Assembly: GCA_024763295.1 (NCBI GenBank)
Contig: JANTFU010000010.1
Span: 1-18,137, forward strand
Direction: 5' to 3'
DNA from: Anaerolineales bacterium
GTDB taxonomy: Bacteria; Chloroflexota; Anaerolineae; Anaerolineales; Villigracilaceae
Length of the DNA stretch: 18,137 bases
Both the position numbers and the translations under genes were made by a program. The notes under the pieces were generated by a model. That model worked only from the letters and a program-made list of their open reading frames with translations. It had not been told where the DNA came from and made no database searches. Of this stretch, positions 7,461 through 14,735 are shown in pieces (the stretch's first letter is position 1; each line of letters begins with the position of its first letter).

Positions 7461-7883
7461 ATGACGATAAAAGTACTTACAATCGACGATGACCCCGCAA
7501 TGACCGAAATGCTTACGTTATTGCTCCAAAATAACAAATACGATGTCGTCTCCGCAAGCAACGGTGAAGACGGCATCGCGCTCGTTAAAGATGCCCACCC
7601 TGACATTATCCTGCTGGATATTATGATGCCAGGCAAAGATGGCTGGCAAGTCTGCGAAGAAATCCGCAGCTTTAGCAACACCCCGATTATGGTTCTCTCG
7701 GCAATAAAAAAACCTGCCATGATTGCCAGTACTCTCGACGCAGGCGCAGATGATTATCTTATTAAACCTGTTCCCGGCAGCATATTACTCGCACATATCA
7801 AGAGCTTAACACGGCGTAACCAAGCTAATCACAATATGCCGACCGACACTACATCACTGCAAAATGCTCCTGCTTTTGCATAG
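7461..7883 (+). CDS. Stand-alone response-regulator receiver protein
   Basis: This is a receiver domain (about residues 3-118) with no output domain attached, plus a 20-residue polar tail. The active site is complete: the acidic pair D9-D11 in LTIDDDP, phosphoacceptor D53 in ILLDIMMP, S80 in IMVLSA, and K102 in YLIKPV. Such single-domain regulators act as phosphate-transfer intermediates or bind other proteins when phosphorylated. No histidine kinase is encoded in the window, so the partner is elsewhere and unknown. GGAG (7449-7452) gives an 8-nt spaced ribosome site for the ATG. Possible promoter boxes in 7383-7441 are poorly spaced (TTGAAA at 7407, CATAAT at 7436), so I do not call one. The gene is flanked by its own terminator and is likely monocistronic. 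Confidence 0.92.
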   Translation: MTIKVLTIDDDPAMTEMLTLLLQNNKYDVVSASNGEDGIALVKDAHPDIILLDIMMPGKDGWQVCEEIRSFSNTPIMVLSAIKKPAMIASTLDAGADDYLIKPVPGSILLAHIKSLTRRNQANHNMPTDTTSLQNAPAFA

Positions 7884-7893
7884 TCACCAAGCT

Positions 7894-7923
7894 AAAAAAC
7901 GCAACCTGTTGGTTGCGTTTTTT
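7894..7923 (+). terminator. Intrinsic terminator of the receiver gene
   Basis: CGCAACC (7900-7906) and GGTTGCG (7911-7917) form a perfect stem with loop TGTT, flanked by A6 upstream and T6 downstream. It lies 10 nt after the stop codon and can work in both directions. Confidence 0.9.
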
Positions 7924-8007
7924 AGAAACTACCGAGCAGCCTCTGCATTGACACAAAATATTGCAGCAACACAGACCTTGCTATTCAGCAAATCTTCGAT
8001 TAAAAGC

Positions 8008-8032
8008 AAAACGCTTCATCACGAAGCGTTTT
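8008..8032 (-). terminator. Intrinsic terminator after tRNA-Arg
   Basis: AAAACGCTTC (8008-8017) and GAAGCGTTTT (8023-8032) form a perfect 10-bp stem with a 5-nt loop. On the minus strand it is followed by GCTTTTAATC. It lies just beyond the 3' end of tRNA-Arg and closes the minus-strand unit. The stretch 7924-8007 before it shows no gene. Confidence 0.8.
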
Positions 8033-8040
8033 AACAACTG

Positions 8041-8115
<75 letters not shown>

Positions 8116-8120
8116 ATTTA

Positions 8121-8555
8121 TTAATTACAACAAGGGCGAATGCCGCGATAAACGCGCATTCCGGCAATTGTGCGAAGAATTGTATTTGCGGGACGTCCCA
8201 ACTTCTCCGCCAACTCAACAGAAGACATGGGCTTGTTACCGTTGATTAAGAAGGTGCGAAAAACGGCTTCAACCATGGCGGTACGCTCTTCCAAAAAACT
8301 AGGAGCAAGCGCACAATGTGTCATCAAAGTGTGCTGTAAACCATTCACCACTTTAACTTCGGCGGTTTCGGGGTCGACCCAATCAAGCATTTTTTCATCA
8401 TCCCACTCGGCAAAAAGCGCCTGATGCTCTTCGCACATCAGTGAGCGCAAGTAAACACGCCAATCACGGTCGTTTTCTTGCCACCAATCAAAATCAATGT
8501 AAAAAGGCGTATCGAGAGTGGGTTTGACAAGACTAAAAGTTTTTTTCTCGGACAA
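8121..8555 (-). CDS. Uncharacterised protein with a C-terminal helix-turn-helix-like segment
   Basis: I do not recognise a named family. The 144-residue protein is acidic and rich in Trp in its N-terminal half (FDWWQENDRDW at 22-32). It has a helical centre and a C-terminal segment (about 104-134, NGNKPMSSVELAEKLGRPAN then a basic helix) that reads like a winged-helix or helix-turn-helix motif. This suggests nucleic-acid binding, by inference only. The start is TTG at 8555-8553, a single base after the TAA of the upstream gene. Its ribosome site GAGGTG lies inside the last codons of that gene, so the two are almost certainly translationally coupled. There is no in-frame ATG near the N-terminus. 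tRNA-Arg follows within 6 nt. Confidence 0.8.
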   Translation of the reverse strand: MSEKKTFSLVKPTLDTPFYIDFDWWQENDRDWRVYLRSLMCEEHQALFAEWDDEKMLDWVDPETAEVKVVNGLQHTLMTHCALAPSFLEERTAMVEAVFRTFLINGNKPMSSVELAEKLGRPANTILRTIAGMRVYRGIRPCCN

Positions 8556-8556
8556 T

Positions 8557-10143
8557 TTACACCTCTTCTGTAGTTTCTTCGTCTAAATGGAAATAAAGAT
8601 CGCCAACGTGCGTGAACCAAGGCTTGGTTGCCAGCAAGCTAAAGAGTGGCGCCGGTGGGCAGCGTTTGAGCAAATTTAGCGCCGAGTAGAGTTCCTGCGC
8701 GTGGACATGCCCCTGCGGATTGAGTTTTGTGAGTTCACGCATCACATTGCGTACCAATATGTCAAACTTCTGGTCACTTTCGTTCGCTATTTTCCAAGCA
8801 TTGTCAATCGCATCGGGATCGGGAATGGCGAGTACCATCCGTTCATCGAAATTCGCATTAATTACCTGTTTGAGTGTGGCAAAAACCAAGCCGCCATCTG
8901 TCCCCGCAATAACAGTACGCACCCAGTCGCGTTTACTACGATGAGATTGCGCTTCAATAATGACTTCGCCGGGCGCTTTCCCTGCACGAATATCAATCAG
9001 GCTGCCGGGCAAAAGTTCTTTTTCTTCATACCATTCTTTCAAACCATATACATAACGATTATTGCGCACCACCCAAGCCGGCATTTTTTTGCCGCTTTTG
9101 CCGTCAACAAGTGTAAAGCGTATGCGCGGTGATTCGTAAGCAGAAGGGAAGAAAGAGCGAATGCGTTCAGAAATGGGGAAGGTGCCCAAACGCCAATGTG
9201 GGTAAAGCAAACTGACGGTCGCTTTTTTAGGCGTTTCGCCTTCAAAGACGATGCGGCTAAGTTCGTCGTCAAGACGTGCTTCGAGCGCAAGCATGTCGTC
9301 ACTGAGGGTTGTACGATCAAGGTCAACCGGTTCGTAGCGCAACATGGCAGGGACTTGGCGTACATCTTGCGGCTCAAGCCGTTCGAGGCACCAGAGCACT
9401 TTACCGGTGGAGCCGACTTCGTCAAAACGCGGATCTTCTTGCAACGCATAATTGAGCGAGAATTCGGTTAATTTGGGGTTATCACCCTGTGGAAAGTCGA
9501 TATCCTTCATCAAAGCGGAGGTTTCAAGCGGTTCACCTTCTGCCATATCGAGAATGGCTTCTGCCAGATTGAGATGACCAATGTTGACGTCCACCAACAA
9601 AGCACGGGGGAACCAGTGACCAGCAATACTGACAAGGTCGGCACCTTCTTGTAGTGCGGTAGCAAGTTTCTCTTCAAGGGCGTTACCGTGCTCTTCCATC
9701 ACGGCAGCCAAATCGAAATCAGCCTCCGAATCCGCGTTTGCATCTTCCGTATTGAGGGCGTGTTCCGCCAATCCCATCGCAAAAAAACGTTCGGTACCGT
9801 CATCCATGACAACGGTAAGCACGTCAAATTCGCCTTCAGCGGGGTTTTCGCCCGGACGAACAGCGGCGACTTTGCCCTTTTCCCAGCCCAGCGCAGGGAA
9901 TGAGAGTTCATCGCCGATGGCATAGGTTTCTGCAGGACGATAAATCTTACCGGAGCCTTTCCGCTTTTGGAGTGCTTTTTCTTGTTCTACGCGAACGCGC
10001 TCTGTAACGAGCGCTTCGACCAATGCCCGTGTAGCGTGCGGCGTTTCCAACTCAAAGAGATAATTGAGCAAGAATTCGGTATCAGTAGATGAGATTTGAA
10101 GATTTTGCCAATATTGGCTGGCGAGGGAAGAGGGTGAATTCAT
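8557..10143 (-). CDS. Uncharacterised 528-residue protein with possible winged-helix modules
   Basis: No enzyme signature is visible. After a helical N-terminus there is a small beta-rich stretch (about 66-118, including ALGWEKGKVAAVRPGE and FDVLTVVMDDGTERFFAM) that could be a Tudor/KOW-like barrel. An acidic helical region follows. Residues 181-238, with GEPLETSALMKD and LQEDPRFDEVGSTGKVLW, resemble the HARE-HTH winged helix seen in RNA polymerase delta subunits. The C-terminal 60 residues (LFSLLATKPWFTHVGDLYFHL) look like a second copy of this type. These assignments are by eye. I chose the ATG at 10143 because the longer reading frame starts at a TTG inside the -35 box of the likely promoter. 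AGAAGG precedes this ATG at about 10 nt. The gene is coupled to the 144-residue gene downstream. Confidence 0.8.
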   Translation of the reverse strand: MNSPSSLASQYWQNLQISSTDTEFLLNYLFELETPHATRALVEALVTERVRVEQEKALQKRKGSGKIYRPAETYAIGDELSFPALGWEKGKVAAVRPGENPAEGEFDVLTVVMDDGTERFFAMGLAEHALNTEDANADSEADFDLAAVMEEHGNALEEKLATALQEGADLVSIAGHWFPRALLVDVNIGHLNLAEAILDMAEGEPLETSALMKDIDFPQGDNPKLTEFSLNYALQEDPRFDEVGSTGKVLWCLERLEPQDVRQVPAMLRYEPVDLDRTTLSDDMLALEARLDDELSRIVFEGETPKKATVSLLYPHWRLGTFPISERIRSFFPSAYESPRIRFTLVDGKSGKKMPAWVVRNNRYVYGLKEWYEEKELLPGSLIDIRAGKAPGEVIIEAQSHRSKRDWVRTVIAGTDGGLVFATLKQVINANFDERMVLAIPDPDAIDNAWKIANESDQKFDILVRNVMRELTKLNPQGHVHAQELYSALNLLKRCPPAPLFSLLATKPWFTHVGDLYFHLDEETTEEV

Positions 10144-10198
10144 GAATTTGGTGCCTTCTGCTTTTGCTTTAGTTTTGGTTACCCCGTTGGGGCACTTC

Positions 10199-10227
10199 AT
10201 TATACCGCAGGGCTGTTCAATCTTCAA
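10199..10227 (-). promoter_or_regulatory. Promoter of the uncharacterised two-gene/tRNA-Arg unit
   Basis: On the minus strand TTGAAG (10227-10222) lies 17 nt before a perfect TATAAT (10204-10199). Transcription should begin near 10192, giving a leader of about 50 nt before the ATG at 10143. The leader contains CCCC-AAC-GGGG, a small hairpin. The promoter's position excludes the upstream TTG at 10227 as a start codon. Confidence 0.7.
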
Positions 10228-10315
10228 ACGCGGGAGGGAGTTTTTTTAGCCTTTTGTAATGCCACAAAAAAAGCGTAAAAAAGCCTTTGAAAACGTTCGT
10301 CATGTAGCTTTCGCG

Positions 10316-10345
10316 TTGACAATGGCACAGCTTGCCCCGTATAAT
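10316..10345 (+). promoter_or_regulatory. Consensus promoter of the peptide transporter operon
   Basis: A perfect -35 TTGACA (10316-10321), an 18-nt spacer and a perfect -10 TATAAT (10340-10345). Transcription should start near 10352, leaving a leader of about 80 nt. The leader has a GGTATG/CATACC hairpin (10381-10386 with 10396-10401) and ends in a strong ribosome site AGGAGG (10421-10426), 8 nt before the ATG. Such a strong promoter fits an abundant surface binding protein. Confidence 0.85.
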
Positions 10346-10434
10346 CAAATATGTTGCCCACTAGGGCTGTTATATCCAACGGTATGTTTCAAACGCATAC
10401 CATTCATCAACTCTCCAAAAAGGAGGAGAAGAAA

Positions 10435-12222
10435 ATGAAGAACAAAACCCTGTATATGCTCCTTGCAGCAATGATGGTACTGAGTATGGTACTGGCTGCA
10501 TGTGGCGCACCGGCTACGGAAGCTCCTGCCGCCGAAGAACCGGCAGCGGAAGCTCCTGTTGTCGAAGAAGCCGCCCCTACCGAAGCGCCTGCTGCTGAAG
10601 CTCCGGCTGAGGAAATGGGCGAAGCGATCCCCTTGACGCTTTATTACATGCCTGTGACCCGCTTCTATTACCCCAGCCCGAAAGAAATCGCTGAAGGTAT
10701 GGCTGCTGATTTGGCGAAAGCCGGCTTCAATGTCCAACTCGAACTGGCTGGTGACTGGCCCACTTATCTCGGCTTGCGCCGCGAAGGTAAATTGGACGGT
10801 CTGTACATGCTCGGTTGGGGCGGCGACAACGGCGATCCCGATAACTTCTTGAACTACTTCTTCGGCTTCTCATCTGCCGATAAAGTTGGTGACGATCCCG
10901 CAGCGTGGGTAAAAAGCCCCGAAGCCCGCGAAGGTTGGTATGCCAACACAGATGTAGCCTACAAACTTTATTTGGCTTCGATCAACCCGGATCAGGCAGA
11001 ACGCCAAGCGCTTTACGAAGAAGTTGAACAGATGCTCCACGACGACATTGCTCGCTTGTGGATTGCTCACAACAACACTCCCTTGGTCTTCTCCAGCGCT
11101 GTTGATGGCTATGTTGCTCAGCCCGTTGGCGCCGACTATTTTGAAGGTGTTACCGTTGATGGTTCTGATACCTTTGTCTTTGGTCGCGGCGGCGACTCCG
11201 TCCAATTGGATCCCGCAGTGGTTACCGATGGCGAGAGCTTCCGTGTTACCGGTCAGGTGCTTGAACCTCTGTATCAATACGAACCCGGCTCCACGAAACC
11301 CGTTCCCGCGTTGGCTGAAGAATGTGTTGCCAATGACGACAGCACCGAATGGACCTGCACCCTCCGTCAGGGCGTGAAATTCCACGACGGCACCGATTTT
11401 AATGCCGATGCAGTCATCTTCAACTATGACCGCTGGCACTACACCGACAACCCTTACCATTTTGATAGCCAAGTATTCGAATATTACGAATATATGTGGG
11501 GCGGCTTTGATGATGCCAGCATCATTCAATCGGTCGAAAAAATCGATGACTACACCGTCAAATTCGTTCTTACCGATTCCCTCGCTCCCTTCCTTGCTAA
11601 CTTAGCGATGGATATGTTCGCTATCTCCAGCCCTGCAGCCATCGAAGCCGCTGGTGCCGATTACGGTTTGCCCGGCAACGGCGCAGTTGGTACCGGTCCC
11701 TACAAATTCGTAGAATGGGTTGAAGGCGACAGCATCACCCTCGAAGCCAATGATGACTACTGGAACGGCGCTCCGCCCACCAAGAATCTGATCTTCAAAG
11801 TTATCGCTGACGACTCCGCTCGCTTCCTGGCTTTGAAAGCCGGTGATATTCAAGGTCTTGAGCAAGCTGTGGTTGAAGATTTGCAGGCTGCAGAAGCTGA
11901 TGACGCACTTTACGTCCTCACCCGCCCGGCGCTCAACACCGGCTACCTCGCTTTCAGCTACCGTGTTGTTGAATTCCAGGATCCGCTGGTCCGCGAAGCC
12001 TTTGCCCACGCAATCAACAAACAAGGCTTGGTTGAAAACTTCTATGGCGCTTACGGTGAAGCCGCCACCAACTTCCTGCCTCCGTTGATCTGGGGGCACA
12101 ACGACGCTATCGAAGATTGGAGCTACGACCCCGAACTTTCGCGTCAGTTGCTGGCTGAAGCCGGTTACCCCGATGGCTTGAGCGAAGTTCACCTTGACCC
12201 GAACATCACTCCTGCTGAGTAA
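10435..12222 (+). CDS. dppA: Circularly permuted Dpp-type peptide-binding lipoprotein (SBP_bac_5 family)
   Basis: This is the extracytoplasmic substrate-binding protein of the ABC transporter encoded downstream. Residues 1-23 are a lipoprotein signal with lipobox LAAC (Cys23). Residues 24-62 are an Ala/Pro/Glu linker. Residues 66-243 then match the normal C-terminal part of DppA-like proteins: LTLYYMPVTRFYYP, MLGWGGDNGDPDNF (125-138), IAHNNTPLVF, and GYVAQPVGADYFEGVTV at 225-241, which is the usual protein end. Residues 244-583 match the normal N-terminal part: FVFGRGGDSVQLDPAV, PALAE, TLRQGVKFHDGT (309-320), GTGPYKF (419-425), and YDPELSRQLLAEAGYPDG (564-581), which normally leads into LTLYYMP. 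The total of 595 residues, minus signal and linker, equals a full-length family member. The ATG is set by AGGAGG at 8 nt. Dipeptide specificity is inferred from similarity to DppA. Confidence 0.9.
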   Translation: MKNKTLYMLLAAMMVLSMVLAACGAPATEAPAAEEPAAEAPVVEEAAPTEAPAAEAPAEEMGEAIPLTLYYMPVTRFYYPSPKEIAEGMAADLAKAGFNVQLELAGDWPTYLGLRREGKLDGLYMLGWGGDNGDPDNFLNYFFGFSSADKVGDDPAAWVKSPEAREGWYANTDVAYKLYLASINPDQAERQALYEEVEQMLHDDIARLWIAHNNTPLVFSSAVDGYVAQPVGADYFEGVTVDGSDTFVFGRGGDSVQLDPAVVTDGESFRVTGQVLEPLYQYEPGSTKPVPALAEECVANDDSTEWTCTLRQGVKFHDGTDFNADAVIFNYDRWHYTDNPYHFDSQVFEYYEYMWGGFDDASIIQSVEKIDDYTVKFVLTDSLAPFLANLAMDMFAISSPAAIEAAGADYGLPGNGAVGTGPYKFVEWVEGDSITLEANDDYWNGAPPTKNLIFKVIADDSARFLALKAGDIQGLEQAVVEDLQAAEADDALYVLTRPALNTGYLAFSYRVVEFQDPLVREAFAHAINKQGLVENFYGAYGEAATNFLPPLIWGHNDAIEDWSYDPELSRQLLAEAGYPDGLSEVHLDPNITPAE

Positions 12223-12268
12223 GCACGCAGCAAAAACGCCCTTGAAACGGGCATGGTCATAGACCGAC

Positions 12269-12301
12269 AAGGGAGGGGCGGGAAATCCGCTCCTCCCTTT
12301 T
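12269..12301 (+). terminator. Strong hairpin with T-run between dppA and dppB
   Basis: GGGAGGGGCGG (12271-12281) pairs with CCGCTCCTCCC (12287-12297) over 11 positions with one G-T wobble, followed by TTTT. A smaller GCCC/GGGC hairpin lies just upstream (12238-12252). Placed between binding protein and permeases, it would lower transcription of the membrane components relative to the binding protein. Partial read-through is inferred, since no separate promoter for dppB is evident. Confidence 0.8.
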
Positions 12302-12302
12302 A

Positions 12303-12400
12303 GTAACTTCTCAAACGTGGAGACGTTTGAAGTCTTTTCAAGAGGTTCTCAACTCCAAAATACTTCTCAAAGACTCCAAAAGTCTCTACCGCTAAAGCGG
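12303..12400. repeat. Cluster of small palindromes in the dppA-dppB gap
   Basis: TCAAACGT-GGAG-ACGTTTGA (12311-12330) is a perfect 8-bp palindrome. AGACT-CCAAA-AGTCT (12371-12385) and CCGC-TAAA-GCGG (12389-12400) follow. The motif ACTTCTCAAA occurs twice (12306 and 12363). The first palindrome resembles the one at 5086-5103. No open reading frame of note covers 12223-12432. Confidence 0.45.
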
Positions 12401-12432
12401 AAGCTACATCGCAAAAGCAAAGGAGGACATCC

Positions 12433-13485
12433 TTGTCCCGATATATTATCCGCCGCATCTTTTCGGTTCTTCCCACCCTGATTGGCGTCACATTTGTCAT
12501 CTTCATGTTCCAACGCCTCATCCCGGGCGACCCGGCAGTCGCCATGCTGGGGGAACATGCAACAGAAGAAAACGTCGAACGCATTCGTGAACAGTTCGGA
12601 TTAAATCGACCGCTTTTTTTAGACCGTGAAGCACTCGTTGAAAATGATATTGCCGGTTTTTTTGACAGCCAATATATTCGCTATATGAAGCGCCTTTTTG
12701 TGCTGGATATGGGCGAATCAATCCATCGCCGCATTCCCGTTGCCGAAACACTTGGGCTACGTTTCCCTGCCACAATTGAGCTTTCGCTGCTAGCAATGTT
12801 CATCGCCATCCTAATTGGGATACCGGTCGGCATCGTTTCAGCAGCAAAGCGGAACTCTCTGATTGACAGTGTCAGTATGGTTGGTTCGCTTGTTGGCGTC
12901 TCCATGCCCATCTTCTGGTTAGGGCTGATGGAAATCATGCTTTTTGCCGTCATTTGGCAATGGCTACCTGCAGGCGGTCGCATTAGCACTGGCGTTGAGT
13001 TGCAAGAAATTACGCACTTATACCTCCTCGACAGCCTAATCACAGGGAATTTTGAAGCCTTCAAAGATGTTCTCTCCCATATCATTATGCCCGCCATTGC
13101 GCTTGCAACCATTCCAATGGGCATCATCGCCCGCATGACTCGCTCCAGCATGCTAGATGTCTTGCAAGAAGATTACGTCCGCACAGCAAAAGCAAAAGGG
13201 CTGGGGCGCAATCTAGTACTCTTCCGCCACGCACTTAAGAACGCAGCCCTGCCGGTTATCACCATCATTGGGCTACAAATGGGCACACTGCTGGCAGGTG
13301 CCGTACTCACCGAAACGATTTTCGCTTGGCCCGGTATTGGACGCTGGGTATACGATGGCATCTTAGGACGTGACTACCCGATCGTACAGGGCGGTACTCT
13401 CGTGATCGCGCTTGTTTTTGTGGCTGTCAACTTTTTCGTCGACATCATGTACGCGCTGCTTGATCCGCGCATCCGCTACGATTGA
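12433..13485 (+). CDS. dppB: Peptide ABC transporter permease, DppB/OppB type
   Basis: Inner-membrane subunit that forms half of the channel for peptides delivered by the binding protein. It shows the classic N-terminus with a first helix (about 9-29) followed by RLIPGDPAVAML. Further helices lie near 111-134, 145-172, 264-290 and 313-343. The cytoplasmic EAA loop that contacts the ATPases is at about 237-260 (DYVRTAKAKGLGRN and on). The C-terminus ALLDPRIRYD is typical. The length of 350 is a little more than usual because of about 15 extra residues (near 63-80) in the first periplasmic loop. The start is TTG at 12433, fixed by AGGAGG (12421-12426) at 6 nt. The stop codon lies 8 nt before the dppC start. 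Exact substrate is not decided by sequence. Confidence 0.93.
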   Translation: MSRYIIRRIFSVLPTLIGVTFVIFMFQRLIPGDPAVAMLGEHATEENVERIREQFGLNRPLFLDREALVENDIAGFFDSQYIRYMKRLFVLDMGESIHRRIPVAETLGLRFPATIELSLLAMFIAILIGIPVGIVSAAKRNSLIDSVSMVGSLVGVSMPIFWLGLMEIMLFAVIWQWLPAGGRISTGVELQEITHLYLLDSLITGNFEAFKDVLSHIIMPAIALATIPMGIIARMTRSSMLDVLQEDYVRTAKAKGLGRNLVLFRHALKNAALPVITIIGLQMGTLLAGAVLTETIFAWPGIGRWVYDGILGRDYPIVQGGTLVIALVFVAVNFFVDIMYALLDPRIRYD

Positions 13486-13493
13486 GAGACACT

Positions 13494-14723
13494 ATGACTG
13501 AAATAACCCCGAAAGAAATTACCGTAACTGATTTTGCCGTAAGAGAACATCGCTCACTGTGGATGGATGCTTGGCGCAGACTGCTCGCGAGCAACACTGC
13601 GCGCTTGGGCATGTTCATCGTTGGGCTTTTCGTTTTTTCGGCTGTTTTTGCCCATTATTTTTGGGAATACAACCCCAAAATAGATTTAGACTACTCTCTC
13701 AAACTAAAACCACCTACACTGGTTGCTAACGAAGAAGTTCCCTCTGTGCATATCTTTGGCACCGACAAACTCGGCAGAGATATTTTCCGGCGCGTTGTTC
13801 ATGGCGGCTGGAACTCACTGCGCGTTGGCATTGTCGCTGTTGGAATTTCCCTCTTTTTTGGCGGCTTAATCGGTCTCTTTGCCGGTTTCTATGAAAACAT
13901 CAATATGACCTTTGTCGAAAGGTTAACGCTCTTCGGACTAACAGGCTTTATGATGGGCATTCTCTCGGCTTGGATTGCGGCACAACCCATCCAAGCAATC
14001 TTCATGACCACATTAGGCGTGGCGGCTGCCTACTACAAAGATTTTTATCCTGACAGCCTGAAAAGAACTGCGATTTTCGCTCTCGCGGGCTTTTTGCTCT
14101 CAGCCCTGCCCGGCTTCTTTATTAGCTTTACTGTAGGCTGGGTCGTCGGAGTATGGGGCGCGCTCACAGGCGTACTTCTCTCGCGCCCGCTGGAAGGCAA
14201 ATTCTTCTCAAACGTGATGATGCGCCTGATGGACATCGTCCTCTCCTTCCCCGGCTACCTTCTCGCCATCGCCATCGTCGCTTTTCTAGGACCAGGTCTC
14301 TCAAAAGGGATGATCGCCATCGGTGTTGTCGGGATTCCGGTATACGCCCGTCTGACGCGCTCGGCGGTGCTATCCGTTATCCAAAAAGAATATATCCTCG
14401 CCGCGCAATCCGTCGGAGAGGCGCACAGTCGCATCATCTTCCGTCACCTCACGCCAAATATCCTCTCGCCGATTATCGTTCAGACCACAATGGGACTCGC
14501 CAACGCAATCCTTTCAGCAGCGGCGCTCGGCTTCCTCGGTCTTGGCGCAATCCCACCTGAACCGGAATGGGGCGCCATGCTCGGCGACAGCTACCGCTAC
14601 CTAACCAGCGGCGCATGGTGGGCAGTCCTCTTCCCCGGACTTGCCATCATGCTCAGCGTACTTGGCTTCAACCTCCTTGGCGATGGCTTAAGAGACGCCC
14701 TCGACCCCAAATTGCGCACCTAA
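13494..14723 (+). CDS. dppC: Peptide ABC transporter permease, DppC/OppC type, with a large membrane insertion
   Basis: Second channel subunit. The N-terminal part is normal: a cytoplasmic tail, helix 1 (about 37-56), the motif HIFGTDKLGRDIFRRVVHGG (86-105) and helix 2 (about 110-132). The C-terminal part from VMMRLMDIVLSFPGYLLAIA (241-260) is also normal, with the EAA loop at 299-321 and the end GDGLRDALDPKLR. Between them, after GLFAGFYENINM, about 100 residues (134-236) are inserted where family members normally go straight on. The insert is hydrophobic and could form three or so extra membrane helices (about 147-176, 193-210, 212-230). The family is usually about 290-320 residues, against 409 here. 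I chose the ATG at 13494 over a TTG at 13482 that overlaps the dppB stop, because GAGAG lies at suitable spacing. Confidence 0.92.
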   Translation: MTEITPKEITVTDFAVREHRSLWMDAWRRLLASNTARLGMFIVGLFVFSAVFAHYFWEYNPKIDLDYSLKLKPPTLVANEEVPSVHIFGTDKLGRDIFRRVVHGGWNSLRVGIVAVGISLFFGGLIGLFAGFYENINMTFVERLTLFGLTGFMMGILSAWIAAQPIQAIFMTTLGVAAAYYKDFYPDSLKRTAIFALAGFLLSALPGFFISFTVGWVVGVWGALTGVLLSRPLEGKFFSNVMMRLMDIVLSFPGYLLAIAIVAFLGPGLSKGMIAIGVVGIPVYARLTRSAVLSVIQKEYILAAQSVGEAHSRIIFRHLTPNILSPIIVQTTMGLANAILSAAALGFLGLGAIPPEPEWGAMLGDSYRYLTSGAWWAVLFPGLAIMLSVLGFNLLGDGLRDALDPKLRT

Positions 14724-14735
14724 AGCGAGGCAAAT

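Noticed and set aside
8701..9132. 143-codon plus-strand frame opposite the 528-residue gene
   Set aside because: It is a shadow frame. The minus-strand gene has a promoter, a ribosome site and a coupled neighbour.
10144..10227. N-terminal extension of the 528-residue protein from a TTG
   Set aside because: The TTG overlaps the -35 box of the likely promoter (TTGAAG-N17-TATAAT), so it would not be in the message.
10351..10434. Upstream extension of the binding-protein reading frame
   Set aside because: The extra 28 codons start at the transcription start region of a consensus promoter, lack a ribosome site, and would bury the lipoprotein signal. AGGAGG fixes the ATG at 10435.
10540..10617. 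Short Ala/Pro/Glu repeats at the start of dppA as a tandem DNA repeat
   Set aside because: The coding units are irregular in DNA. This is an ordinary low-complexity linker after a lipoprotein anchor, not a true repeat array.
10870..11529. 219-codon minus-strand frame inside dppA
   Set aside because: It is antisense to a clearly coding gene, has no family resemblance, and arises from the codon bias of the real frame. The 222-codon frame at 11602-12270 is rejected for the same reason.
12223..12432. CRISPR or riboswitch in the dppA-dppB gap
   Set aside because: The palindromes are not regularly spaced repeats and no known riboswitch core is recognisable. A terminator hairpin and dispersed palindromes explain what is visible.
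13482..13493. TTG start for dppC overlapping the dppB stop
   Set aside because: It would add only four residues. The ATG at 13494 has better spacing from GAGAG. The difference does not affect the domain call.
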